A stretch of DNA of 32,296 nucleotides from an uncultured cyanobacterium (GTDB taxonomy: Bacteria; Cyanobacteriota; Vampirovibrionia; Gastranaerophilales; Gastranaerophilaceae). The notes below the pieces were generated by a model. That model had not been told where the DNA came from, searched no databases, and saw nothing but the letters and a program-made list of their open reading frames with translations. The stretch spans positions 1-32,296 of the forward strand of contig CAMNNA010000005.1 of NCBI GenBank assembly GCA_946545285.1, in the 5' to 3' direction. Positions 17,125-26,916 of this stretch are shown here, piece by piece (positions within the stretch are counted from its first letter, which is position 1; every line of letters starts with the position of its first letter). The position numbers were made by a program, and so were the translations under genes.

Positions 17125-18888
17125 TTATGAAGAAAGCAGCTCAAGTGAATATTTCTGTTTAAATTCGTCCAATTGATTTGCAAAAGGAGTAATATCTTTA
17201 TCTTTTAATTTGTTTTTCAATTCGTGGCGAGCAATTTTATTATTATTTAATGACTGTATCATGTTTGTAGAAATGTTAGAACAATGATCAGAAATCCTTT
17301 CCAAATCATTTAAAACTTCTGCGTAGGCAAAATTTCTTCTTATATGTACTTTTTCTTGTTTAACACGTTTAATATGATTTTTCTTTGCCACATACGCAAT
17401 ATCATCCACCACCTGTTCAAAAGGTTCTATTTCGTAGGCTCTGCTAATATCGTTATAAATAAATGCCTGAACAGTCAAATCAAAAACTTCTTTTACCGCA
17501 TTAACAACTTTTTTTAATTCTTCGACAGTGTCAGGTGCTAAATCCCATTCTTTTTTATGCATTTTATCCGCAATTTGTAAAATATGCATTGAATGGTCTG
17601 CAATTTTTTCAAAATCCGAAATTGATAATATCAATTGGGAAATTTTATTTGAATCTTCTTCTGTCAAATCACGTCCGGAGAGTTTTTGTAAAAATGTTTC
17701 CAAAACATCTTGGTATTTATCTATTTTAGCTTCGTGTTTTGTAATAACTTCAGAAACTTTCGGATTATAATGTTTTAGCATTCTAACTGACATAACCAAG
17801 CTTTCTCTTGTCAATTTTGCCATTGTTGCGGTTGTTTTATAGCACTGTGCAATTGCAATAGAAGGTGTGACTAATAAACGTTCATCTAAAATTACTTCTT
17901 TTTCATCAGCTCTTTCTTTTACCACAATATACGAAATTTTTTCTAATAATTTTCTTGCAGGGAATAAACAAACTGCAGCTAAAATACTAAAAATTGTATG
18001 CACAACCGCAATTCCAAAAGGATTTGCACTTTGATCAAGCGCGGATCCAAAAATATTGGCACAAATCCACAATGCTATAAAAAATATCCCAGCACCCAAA
18101 ACGTTAAATGTTACATGCACTGCCGCTACTCTTTTGGCATTTGTATTAACACCGATACTTGATAATACTGCAGTTATACAAGTTCCTATATGCTGTCCTG
18201 CAATAATCGGCGCGGCAACAGCATATGAGATACTGCCTGTTAAAGATAATGCTTGAAGCATACCAACAGATGCCGCCGAACTTTGGATAATCATAGTAAT
18301 TATAAGTCCGACCATTAAACCTAAAAACGGATTTTTAAATAATGTTAGTATATTTGAAAAATTAGGATCATTTGCCAAAGGCGCCATTGAAGATGACATT
18401 AACCCCATTCCAAACATCAAAATTGAAAACCCGATCAAAAATGTCCCGATAGGTTTTCTTTTTGAAAATTTACTGCGTGATGTCATAAGCATTATTACAC
18501 CGGCTAAGGCTAATAATGGAGAGAAAGATTCAGGTTTAAGCATTCTTAAAAAGAAATTTGTACTCTGTATTCCGGATAAACTCAAAATCCATGATGTTAC
18601 GGTTGTTCCTACATTTGAGCCGATAATAATTGCAACGGTTTGCGACAGCTTCATAATTCCTGAGTTTACAAATCCTACAAGCATAACTGTAACAGCAGAA
18701 GAACTTTGAACTGCAACAGTCATGGCCGTTCCTACCAAAAAGCCTTTTATAGGGTTAGAAGTCAACTGTTCCAAAAGTTTCTCCATTTTTCCTCCGGCAA
18801 TTTGTTCCAAACCGCCTGACATTACTGTCATTCCATATAGGAAAAATGCTAATCCTCCGCATAATGTAAATATAGAAAATATATCCAT
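17125..18888 (-). CDS. Na/Pi cotransporter (NptA/YjbB-like) with C-terminal PhoU-like domain
   Basis: GGLAFFLYGMTVMSGGLEQIAGGKMEKLLEQLTSNPIKGFLVGTAMTVAVQSSSAVTVMLVGFVNSG and second QSSAA repeat; helical PhoU-like tail. Confidence 0.93.
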   Translation of the reverse strand: MDIFSIFTLCGGLAFFLYGMTVMSGGLEQIAGGKMEKLLEQLTSNPIKGFLVGTAMTVAVQSSSAVTVMLVGFVNSGIMKLSQTVAIIIGSNVGTTVTSWILSLSGIQSTNFFLRMLKPESFSPLLALAGVIMLMTSRSKFSKRKPIGTFLIGFSILMFGMGLMSSSMAPLANDPNFSNILTLFKNPFLGLMVGLIITMIIQSSAASVGMLQALSLTGSISYAVAAPIIAGQHIGTCITAVLSSIGVNTNAKRVAAVHVTFNVLGAGIFFIALWICANIFGSALDQSANPFGIAVVHTIFSILAAVCLFPARKLLEKISYIVVKERADEKEVILDERLLVTPSIAIAQCYKTTATMAKLTRESLVMSVRMLKHYNPKVSEVITKHEAKIDKYQDVLETFLQKLSGRDLTEEDSNKISQLILSISDFEKIADHSMHILQIADKMHKKEWDLAPDTVEELKKVVNAVKEVFDLTVQAFIYNDISRAYEIEPFEQVVDDIAYVAKKNHIKRVKQEKVHIRRNFAYAEVLNDLERISDHCSNISTNMIQSLNNNKIARHELKNKLKDKDITPFANQLDEFKQKYSLELLSS

Positions 18889-18969
18889 ACAACCGCCTTT
18901 TGAAATCTATTCAATTTTATTATATATGAAAAATTTTTTATAGTAAATTTTTGTCATATAATTAATTTT

Positions 18970-20682
18970 GTGAAATTTAAAAATTTTATAATATTAATTT
19001 CTTTGGTATTAATTTTTGGTAGTTCTGCTATGGGGGCATATTACGGAAATATCCCGCAAAAAACTCTCCAAATCGCACGTGAAGCCTCTGCAGGAGGAGT
19101 AAATATAATTAATACTACTCAGTCTAAGACAGTTAGAGTCGCAATAGGCACAACAGGATTTTCATCTTATGTTTGGGAAAATGCATCAATTTATACTACA
19201 GGTAATTTTGATTTATACAATAAGAAAACTTTAATAGGGAATTATGATTCTCAAAAAGTTGTAAATATAAAAATGGTAGGTAAAATTTTTGTTTTAACTG
19301 ATGAAAATGATGATGTAATAGAAAAAGTTTCCGGCCCGATAAGATTTGTGAATAATGAAGGTTTTATAGGGATAAAAGGTTTAAAAAGAGCGGGAGTTGA
19401 TGCTCAATACAGAGGAGATATAGAGCTTGTTTGCCCATCTGAGGGGAAATTCCATATTATTAACTCAATTGATGTTGAAAGTTATTTAAAAGGTGTTGTT
19501 CCGAATGAAATGCCTGTAAGATTCGGATTGGAAGCCTTAAAGGCTCAAACAGTTGCGGCCAGAAATTATGTACTTTCGCCAAGAATAAAATCAAATCCTA
19601 ATTATGATGTTGTTGATTCTGTGGCAAGTCAGGTTTATTTTGGAGCAAATACTGAAAAAATGCTATCTAATCGCGCGGTTGATGAGACTTACGGTATAGT
19701 TGCACTGTATAATTGGGATTTAATTCTTGCGCTTTATTCTTCTACTGCCGGAGGTTATACAGAATCTTATTCAAATGCTTTTTCAGAACCATATACAAAA
19801 GTTTTTCCCGCTCAGTCAAAACCATATTTAATAGCTGTTCCTGATTATGAAGAATACGGATACCTAAATACGGATCAAGAGGCTGAAAGATATTTTAAAA
19901 GCAAACCAAAATCTTTTGATATTAATTCTCCTTATTACCGTTGGGAAAGAGAGTGGACAATAGATGAATTACAAACTGAGATTCAGAATCATATTGCGGC
20001 TCAAAGCGATGCCGGGTTCGTTCATCCTTGCGTGAATAAAGGGGAGATCATAGATAGGATTACAGATGTAAATGTTATATCAAGAGGCTTTTCAGGTAAA
20101 ATTATAAAACTTGAAATTAAAACTCAAACAAAAACTTATACCGTTGAAAAAGAACTTGTTATTCGCCGTTTATTTACAAATAAAGGGAAAGCATTACCAA
20201 GTGCTAATTTTGTTTTTAATAATGAATATGACGAAAACGGGAATTTATCAAAAATAAAAATTTACGGCTCCGGATTCGGTCATGGGGTTGGTTTAAGCCA
20301 GTATGGCGCCGGATTTATGGGATCAGAATTAAAAATGACATATGATAAAATTCTTAAACATTATTATAAAAATATAACTTTAGGTACTGTTCCTTTTATA
20401 TTGTCTTCTAATACCGCTCAAAATTATTACAGCCAAAATTTTTATACTGATGATAAAAAGGCTTATTTAGTGGTCGATAATAAGTATAAAGTCGATTATT
20501 TGGATTTAAAAATAAACGGTGTGGATGAAAAAATATGCTTAAATCCTGATCAAAGGCTTAATAAAATTGATTTATCAAAATATTTACAACGCGGATTGAA
20601 TGCGATAACATTTTATTATCCTATTAGTTTAGGGCAGGGAAAAGGATTAAGAATTTATATAGAAGTCGGTCAAGATGAGTGA
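18970..20682 (+). CDS. SpoIID/LytB-domain protein (GTG start)
   Basis: FHIINSIDVESYLKGVVPNEMPVRFGLEALKAQTVAARNYVLSP...YGSGFGHGVGLSQYGAGFMG is diagnostic for SpoIID/LytB. Confidence 0.92.
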   Translation: MKFKNFIILISLVLIFGSSAMGAYYGNIPQKTLQIAREASAGGVNIINTTQSKTVRVAIGTTGFSSYVWENASIYTTGNFDLYNKKTLIGNYDSQKVVNIKMVGKIFVLTDENDDVIEKVSGPIRFVNNEGFIGIKGLKRAGVDAQYRGDIELVCPSEGKFHIINSIDVESYLKGVVPNEMPVRFGLEALKAQTVAARNYVLSPRIKSNPNYDVVDSVASQVYFGANTEKMLSNRAVDETYGIVALYNWDLILALYSSTAGGYTESYSNAFSEPYTKVFPAQSKPYLIAVPDYEEYGYLNTDQEAERYFKSKPKSFDINSPYYRWEREWTIDELQTEIQNHIAAQSDAGFVHPCVNKGEIIDRITDVNVISRGFSGKIIKLEIKTQTKTYTVEKELVIRRLFTNKGKALPSANFVFNNEYDENGNLSKIKIYGSGFGHGVGLSQYGAGFMGSELKMTYDKILKHYYKNITLGTVPFILSSNTAQNYYSQNFYTDDKKAYLVVDNKYKVDYLDLKINGVDEKICLNPDQRLNKIDLSKYLQRGLNAITFYYPISLGQGKGLRIYIEVGQDE

Positions 20683-22276
20683 AGATATAATTAACGAAAA
20701 TAAAACACCCGGACTTTTAAAAGCAGCATGGATAATTGCGGTAGTTACTATAGTCAGCAAATTAATAGGTTTTATCCGTGATATTGTTATTGCAAATTAT
20801 TATGGTGCGACTATGGTGTCTGATGCTTATTATTATGCATATCAAATTCCGTCGTTATCATTAATTTTGTTAGGCGGAGTCGGCGGACCTTTTCATAGTG
20901 CAACGGTGGCGGTTTTTTCAAAATTGATTCCGTCTTTAAAACAAAAACCATCACAAGATGTAAATAAACTTTATTCTACATTTATGACCGCGACTATATT
21001 ATTTTTCTTGATATTATCTGTAATATTATTTATTTTCCCCCGACAGATAATGAGTTTGATTATAAACGGCGGTTCGCAAGAACTCATAAACCTTGCATCA
21101 ATTCATTTGCAAATAATGATACCTTTGCTAGTAATAGGCGGTGTTGTCGGAATTTATTACGGAATACTGATTATTTATAATCAATTTATGCTCCCGAATT
21201 TATCGCCTATTATTATGAGTTTATCAATAATCGGTATAATTGTTGCTGTTAATGATGATTCGAAAGGCTTAGCGCTTGCCGCAGCGACTACAGTCGGGGC
21301 GATTTTGCAACTTGTTATTCAGTACCCAAATATACGAAAATTGGGGTATAAGCTGCGACCGAATTTTGAATTTGTTAATAATCCGCATTTTAGACAAATC
21401 GGAGAACTTTTATTTCCGGCGGTTTTGAGTTCAACTGTAGGTCAGATTCATATTTATGTTGATATGTTTTTTACATCTTCTATTTCGGAAGGTGCGTGGA
21501 CAGCAATTGGTTATGCTAATAGAGTTTTCCAATTCCCTGTCGGAGTTTTGGTAACAGCATTTTTGGTTCCGTTATTTCCTATTTTTGCAAGATTGGTTGG
21601 TGATAAGGATTTTGAAGGTATTAAAAATTATTTTAATAAAGGGGTCGGAGTTTTATTTTTCGGAGCAATCCCTATTATTATAGGAATTTTAGTTGTCGGA
21701 TACGATGCTGTAAGATTAATTTTTGAACACGGGGAATTTGATCAAACTGCGACATTTATGGTAACCGAGGCATTATGGTTTTTATCTGTTTCAATTTTGC
21801 CATATGTATTTAGAGATTCAATAACAAGAGTATTTTATTCATTTAATGACTCAGCTACACCGTTTGCGGTTGCGTTTTCATCTATTGTGTTGAAATTATT
21901 TTTAAACTGGATATTAATTTCAAAAATGGGATTCGGAATCGGCGGAATCACTTTGTCCACATCTGTTGTAACTCTATTTAATGCCGTTGTTTTAGGATAT
22001 TTTATAACAAGAAAAATGAAAATGGATTATAAAAGTTTATTTATAAATCTTTTTAAAATGGTTGTTGCAGGGGTTTTTGCCGGAGCGGTCTGTTTTGTTT
22101 TTGCACATGAATATGATTTAGTTGTCAACATTCCTAAAATCCCGTTTGAAATAATAAAAATTTGTCTATGTGCAATCATCTGTTTAGGGGTTTATATTCC
22201 GCTGAATTTGTTATTTAAAATGGAATATGCAGACGAATTATTTAGCCGATTGAGAGCAAAATTTATAAGAAAATAG
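20675..22276 (+). CDS. murJ: Lipid II flippase MurJ (MviN)
   Basis: AAWIIAVVTIVSKLIGFIRDIVIANYYGATMVSDAYYYAYQIPSL and multi-TM organisation; overlaps the SpoIID gene by 8 bp. Confidence 0.93.
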   Translation: MSEDIINENKTPGLLKAAWIIAVVTIVSKLIGFIRDIVIANYYGATMVSDAYYYAYQIPSLSLILLGGVGGPFHSATVAVFSKLIPSLKQKPSQDVNKLYSTFMTATILFFLILSVILFIFPRQIMSLIINGGSQELINLASIHLQIMIPLLVIGGVVGIYYGILIIYNQFMLPNLSPIIMSLSIIGIIVAVNDDSKGLALAAATTVGAILQLVIQYPNIRKLGYKLRPNFEFVNNPHFRQIGELLFPAVLSSTVGQIHIYVDMFFTSSISEGAWTAIGYANRVFQFPVGVLVTAFLVPLFPIFARLVGDKDFEGIKNYFNKGVGVLFFGAIPIIIGILVVGYDAVRLIFEHGEFDQTATFMVTEALWFLSVSILPYVFRDSITRVFYSFNDSATPFAVAFSSIVLKLFLNWILISKMGFGIGGITLSTSVVTLFNAVVLGYFITRKMKMDYKSLFINLFKMVVAGVFAGAVCFVFAHEYDLVVNIPKIPFEIIKICLCAIICLGVYIPLNLLFKMEYADELFSRLRAKFIRK

Positions 22277-22315
22277 TGCAATTAAAAAATAAACAGTTTA
22301 TTTTAGAGTTTAAAT

Positions 22316-22672
22316 ATGCAGTTAAAAATCGGAACAGAAACCAAAAATAACAAAGTTCAGCTTGTTTATAAATCAAGTCCTACGACGCCGAAAAATGCGC
22401 CAAAATATTGGATTGATAAGACAGTGGCTGATGAATTTGTAAAAAAATACAATATTCAAAATGAACATTTAAAAACTAATGCTTATTTGTACCCTTCAAT
22501 AGGAGGGATTGGGGCTTTCGGACTGGGAATTTATAATAACGGCATAAAAAATCTAAAAAAACTTACGCTGTTTACAATTATCGGAGCAGGCGCCGGAGCT
22601 TTAATTTCAACGATTTCCGCATACAAAAGAAAAAATAATCTTATGGATAAATATGACGTAAAATTATCATAA
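22316..22672 (+). CDS. Small hypothetical membrane protein (118 aa)
   Basis: Complete ORF with two hydrophobic segments including GAGAGALISTISAY. Confidence 0.65.
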   Translation: MQLKIGTETKNNKVQLVYKSSPTTPKNAPKYWIDKTVADEFVKKYNIQNEHLKTNAYLYPSIGGIGAFGLGIYNNGIKNLKKLTLFTIIGAGAGALISTISAYKRKNNLMDKYDVKLS

Positions 22673-22688
22673 AACGACTTATATTAAT

Positions 22689-24692
22689 TTATTCTTCTGC
22701 AATATCCCAATATTCCAAAATATCATCATCAATGCCGTCTAAAAATCTTGAAGGCTTTGACAAAACCATATTCATTGAATAATCGTACATATCAACCGGA
22801 TAGGTAATAAATAAGTTGTTTTTTGCTCTTGTTGTTGCAACATACATCAGCCTTAATTCTTCATCAAGCTCTTGTTCAGAATTAAAAGAATACGCACTTG
22901 GGAATCTCCCGTCAACTGCACCGATAATAAATACCGAATCCCATTCTAATCCTTTGGCGGAGTGAATTGTAGATATTGTTAAAGCATCATCATCAGAGTT
23001 ATTTTTATACATCCCTTCAACGCTTGAATCCGGTGATTCTAACGCTAAATCGCTTATAAAATCTTCTAAATTTGTATATTGAGTTGATAAATATTCAAAA
23101 TGATCCAAATCTTTTTCTCGCTTTGCAGAATCATCATACTTATCTTTTAGTATTGGTTTATAGTATCTGATAATATCTGATACAATCTGTTCCGGTTTTT
23201 TTGTTGGCATAGAGGCTTTTTCTTTACCTAAGGTATTTAATAATGGCGATAAGCTTGTCATTTTATTTGATGGTAAAAGATTTATATCAGGGGTCAAATT
23301 ACCTTTTATTATAGGAATTATAGAGTTAACAGAAGCATTTCCGACCCCTTTTAACAAAAGAAGAATTCTTGTCCAACTAATTACATCATCAGGATTTAAC
23401 AAAACTCTTAAATGCGCCACAATATCTTTAATATGGGCAGTTTCCATAAATTTTGGACCGCCGAATTTTTGAAAAGGAATTGCGCGTTTTGATAATTCTA
23501 TTTCAAGGTTATAAGACATTCTTGCATTTCTTGCCAAAACGCAAATATCGGAAAGTTCCAGTCCTTCGTCTAACAATTCCAATATTTTTTGGCAAATAAA
23601 ATCTGCTTCCATCTGAGTGTTTTTTGCACAAATCAATGCGGGTTTAACAGGTGAAACTATTTCAGAAAATAGATTTTTATCATATTTTTCTTTTGCACGT
23701 GAAATAATTTTATTTGTCAAGTTTAGAATATTTTGTGTACTTCTATAGTTTTGTTCAAGTTTTATAATTGTTGTATTTGGAAACATTTTAGGAAAGTCTA
23801 ATATGTTTCTGTAATTTGCCCCGCGAAATGAATATATACTTTGGGCGTCGTCTCCGACAGCCATAATATTGTTGTGTTCTGAGGCCAAAAGTTTTATTAC
23901 ATCAGCTTGAAGTGTATTTGTATCTTGATATTCGTCTACCATTATATATTTGTATTCGTTCGAAATCTTTTTTCGCAGATTTTCATTATTTTCTAACAAC
24001 AATTTCATATATAAAAGTAAATCGTCATAGTCTAATATTGAATTCTCACGTTTATAAGAAACATAATTTTTATGAACTTCAATTATTTTATCAGCGCAGT
24101 GTTCAAATTGAGGAAATTCGTCTTTAATAATTTCGATAGTAGGAGTTTCTTTGTTAACACTTTTAGAATAAATATCAACAAGAGTATGTTTTTTAGGGAA
24201 ACGTTTTTCTTTTTTAGGGAAAAGCTGCCCTGTTATGTGGTTCATAACATCTTCGCAATCGGCTCTGTCCATAATAGTAAAACTGTTTTTTAACTTTAAA
24301 AGCGAAGCATATTTTCTCAATATAACATTTGCAAAAGAATGAAATGTCCCGCCTGCAACTTTTTCGCATCTGTTATCAAGAACCAATGCTGCGCGATTAA
24401 GCATTTCAGCGGCGGCTTTTTTGGTAAAAGTTAAAAGTAGAATATTATTTGGGGCGATACCGTCTTCGATCAATCTTGCTACGCGGTAAGTCAGTGTTTT
24501 AGTTTTGCCTGAACCGGCGCCGGCAATCAAAAGATAGGCTCCTTCTTTTGCCAATACTGCTTTTAATTGAGAAGAATTAAGTTCATTTTCATAATCAACT
24601 TTATAGTTTGTCTTTAAAGCGCTGCGTTTTTTAAGCACATATTTTTTATGTGCAGGCTTTGAGTCGCTAGCAATCGTTACGTCTTTTGCCAT
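22689..24692 (-). CDS. UvrD/PcrA-type ATP-dependent DNA helicase (SF1A)
   Basis: LNSSQLKAVLAKEGAYLLIAGAGSGKTKTLTYR, DEYQDTN, GDDAQSIYSFRGA, QNYRST, STIHSAKGLEWDSVFIIG, LRLMYVATTRAKNNL. Confidence 0.95.
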   Translation of the reverse strand: MAKDVTIASDSKPAHKKYVLKKRSALKTNYKVDYENELNSSQLKAVLAKEGAYLLIAGAGSGKTKTLTYRVARLIEDGIAPNNILLLTFTKKAAAEMLNRAALVLDNRCEKVAGGTFHSFANVILRKYASLLKLKNSFTIMDRADCEDVMNHITGQLFPKKEKRFPKKHTLVDIYSKSVNKETPTIEIIKDEFPQFEHCADKIIEVHKNYVSYKRENSILDYDDLLLYMKLLLENNENLRKKISNEYKYIMVDEYQDTNTLQADVIKLLASEHNNIMAVGDDAQSIYSFRGANYRNILDFPKMFPNTTIIKLEQNYRSTQNILNLTNKIISRAKEKYDKNLFSEIVSPVKPALICAKNTQMEADFICQKILELLDEGLELSDICVLARNARMSYNLEIELSKRAIPFQKFGGPKFMETAHIKDIVAHLRVLLNPDDVISWTRILLLLKGVGNASVNSIIPIIKGNLTPDINLLPSNKMTSLSPLLNTLGKEKASMPTKKPEQIVSDIIRYYKPILKDKYDDSAKREKDLDHFEYLSTQYTNLEDFISDLALESPDSSVEGMYKNNSDDDALTISTIHSAKGLEWDSVFIIGAVDGRFPSAYSFNSEQELDEELRLMYVATTRAKNNLFITYPVDMYDYSMNMVLSKPSRFLDGIDDDILEYWDIAEE

Positions 24693-24853
24693 AAAAACCT
24701 TCTCCCTGCCCTAATTAAAACAAATATAAAAAGTGTTTTCAATTTTTGTAAAGATTTTATAAGATTATGGAAAAATGTTTAAATTTTTTAATTTTGTTTG
24801 CCGAACTAAAAATGTGTGAGGTTGAATTTTTAACAAAAGGGAAAATATTTAAT

Positions 24854-25396
24854 ATGAAAAACTTTTTAAAATTATTTTTTTTGATTTGCTTATATGTAAT
24901 GTGTTTTAGCGGCTTTTCTCATGCTGTTGAATGCAGATGGCAATTCCCAAAACAAATTAAAACTTATATTCAACCGAACCATAAAAGAACAATTATGATG
25001 AGGCATGCGTTTGAGCGCTGGTCAAGCGTAACTGATGACAAAATTATTTTCATATATGTAGATAAGGAAAATCTTGCGCAGTTAAATGTAAAATTTGTTC
25101 CAAGACTTGATCCGGAAAGCTCGGGGTCAGACAGAAGTATTGGGGTAACAAAATATTTTACTTACGGCAGTCATTTAAAAAAAGCAAAGATATTTATTGC
25201 AGACGAAACTCAAGACGGGCATACACTTACAGATGATGATGTTTTTACTACAATGCTGCATGAAATCGGACATGCACTGGGACTCGGACACTCATCTTCC
25301 CGAAGAAGCATAATGTATCCGGAAGAACACCCTGCTCTTGAAATACAAGAAGAAGATATCCAAAAGATTTATGATATTTACGAATTCAAAAAATAA
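24854..25396 (+). CDS. Matrixin/metzincin-type zinc metalloprotease, exported
   Basis: Signal peptide MKNFLKLFFLICLYVMCFSGFSHA; zinc motif HEIGHALGLGH plus downstream SIMYP Met-turn. Internal ATG 24854 is the likely start (track ORF starts 24767). Confidence 0.9.
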   Translation: MKNFLKLFFLICLYVMCFSGFSHAVECRWQFPKQIKTYIQPNHKRTIMMRHAFERWSSVTDDKIIFIYVDKENLAQLNVKFVPRLDPESSGSDRSIGVTKYFTYGSHLKKAKIFIADETQDGHTLTDDDVFTTMLHEIGHALGLGHSSSRRSIMYPEEHPALEIQEEDIQKIYDIYEFKK

Positions 25397-25398
25397 TC

Positions 25399-25974
25399 CT
25401 ATTTTCTTCTGGATTTTTTAGATTCATACTTTTCATCAATTCTTCTTGTTGAATAATTCCAACCGTTTGCTTTATAGAGATTTTTTATATCGAAAATATT
25501 AATCTTTTGTATTTCGGTTATCGGTGTGTGCATAATACTGCCCTGAAGGCCCGGAAGGTTATATAGCCCAAGTACATGCCCAACTTCTTGGCGCATTGCA
25601 ATGCCAAGCAATTTAGACTGTGGCAGTTCTGAATTTATGTATATTTTTGCCTTAGTATAAGCCATTCCGTCTTGCTGTATTTCGTATGCAGAATAACGAT
25701 CTTGCTCCATAGCTGAAAATATAACTTCAATTTGAGCATCGTCTTTTTCTTCTTCATCATTAATATAAGAAAATTTTAATTTTCCTGATGCCTTTGATGC
25801 CCAATCGTCAAAAGCGTTTTTCATATCTTGAGCTTTGGCATGATTAGGAATATAAACCGTTATAACATCAGTCTGCCAATGCGGTCTTTGGGTTGAATAC
25901 GCAACAGCAAAAACACAATTTGTTGTAAATAACATGGTGATAAAAAATAGAATTAAACCTAAAAATTTTTTCAT
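25399..25974 (-). CDS. Matrixin-like protein with degenerate zinc motif (probable pseudo-protease), exported
   Basis: Signal peptide MKKFLGLILFFITMLFTTNCVFA; QEVGHVLGLYN in place of HExxHxxGxxH and SIMHTP in place of SIMYP; same domain layout as its convergent neighbour. Confidence 0.8.
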   Translation of the reverse strand: MKKFLGLILFFITMLFTTNCVFAVAYSTQRPHWQTDVITVYIPNHAKAQDMKNAFDDWASKASGKLKFSYINDEEEKDDAQIEVIFSAMEQDRYSAYEIQQDGMAYTKAKIYINSELPQSKLLGIAMRQEVGHVLGLYNLPGLQGSIMHTPITEIQKINIFDIKNLYKANGWNYSTRRIDEKYESKKSRRK

Positions 25975-26109
25975 ACTAATTTCCTTTTTTTAAATTATAT
26001 AGTTTTTAGCACAAAAATCAAATTTTAATTTATTAATTAATGTAAAAAAAATACAAAATTTTGAAATTTGAAAAACCAAAAATATTTTATTTATATGAGA
26101 GAGAAACAC

Positions 26110-26316
26110 ATGAATAACAAAATTGACGAAATCAGACGAGGGTATATTTATACTGTCCAACCGGTGAAACTGTTTGAGAACAATCAGCAACAGGGAGTTT
26201 TTAGCACACAAAATCCGTTCAACTTTGTAAGTCGAACGGAAAAATCTGAATTCAACCTGCTTCACCCAAATTCAAAAACTAATACAAAGGGCCAAAATTT
26301 GGATCTGATGTTCTAA
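26110..26316 (+). CDS. Small hypothetical protein (about 68 aa)
   Basis: MNNKIDEIRRGYIYTVQPVKLFENNQQQGVFSTQNPFNFVSRTEKSEFNLLHPNSKTNTKGQNLDLMF; gagagag upstream; stop overlaps the stop of the convergent small ORF. Confidence 0.55.
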   Translation: MNNKIDEIRRGYIYTVQPVKLFENNQQQGVFSTQNPFNFVSRTEKSEFNLLHPNSKTNTKGQNLDLMF

Positions 26317-26576
26317 GCCATAGCATCATATATAGCGCCGGGAACATCAACACCTAACAATTCGGCCGCGTTACAATCATCACGAACTACAGGTGCTTTA
26401 TAGTTTGGAAGACCGGCAAATGAGAATTTCCAGGAAGGCCCTTCGAAATTTAAATGTTTTGCTCTGCGTGCTGCTGCGACTGGTGAACTACCGTCTGCTC
26501 CGGGGGCTTTAATACCCGGTGTCGGTGTTGCGTATGCTCCAATTATTTTTGCCGTATTTTCTGCATTTATTCCCAT
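26313..26576 (-). CDS. Small hypothetical protein (87 aa)
   Basis: Complete ORF MGINAENTAKIIGAYATPTPGIKAPGADGSS...; aagggaaagg ribosome-binding-like sequence upstream on the minus strand. Confidence 0.6.
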   Translation of the reverse strand: MGINAENTAKIIGAYATPTPGIKAPGADGSSPVAAARRAKHLNFEGPSWKFSFAGLPNYKAPVVRDDCNAAELLGVDVPGAIYDAMA

Positions 26577-26654
26577 GGATATACCTTTCCCTTATTTATA
26601 TAAAGTAATTTCTTTAACCTAAATTGCGCAAAATTAATAGAATATTAAGAAATA

Positions 26655-26834
26655 TTACAGCAAAAAGAAATTATTTGAGTAATTTGGGGTAAATGCTGGT
26701 TTATTTTGGGTGAATTTTATAGGTTTCGGGATATAAACAAAATCATCAGAATCTTTGTATGATGTGTGTTGTCGATATTTTGATAACCCGACTGCTGCAA
26801 CATCATCTTTAAACAGATTTTTTAAAAATTCCAT
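26655..26834 (-). CDS. Putative micro-ORF (59 aa), absent from supplied track
   Basis: Hand translation: MEFLKNLFKDDVAAVGLSKYRQHTSYKDSDDFVYIPKPIKFTQNKPAFTPNYSNNFFLL*; same strand and spacing as the 87-aa ORF; RBS weak. Confidence 0.45.
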   Translation of the reverse strand: MEFLKNLFKDDVAAVGLSKYRQHTSYKDSDDFVYIPKPIKFTQNKPAFTPNYSNNFFLL

Positions 26835-26916
26835 AACTACCCGCTTTCTTTATTTTTTTTAGATGTATAATGTTTTTAATAGAAATAATGTAAAAGTCAA
26901 AAAAAGGAGAAAAATT

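Noticed and set aside
25990-26265. 91-aa minus-strand ORF opposite the small + ORF at 26110-26316
   Set aside because: Phe/Ile-rich antisense-like composition; the + strand ORF has better start context. Not excluded experimentally.
26686-26694. GGGGTAAAT copy near the micro-ORFs as part of the dispersed 9-mer family
   Set aside because: Single copy, opposite orientation relative to the putative ORF and not encoding GVN; can be chance.
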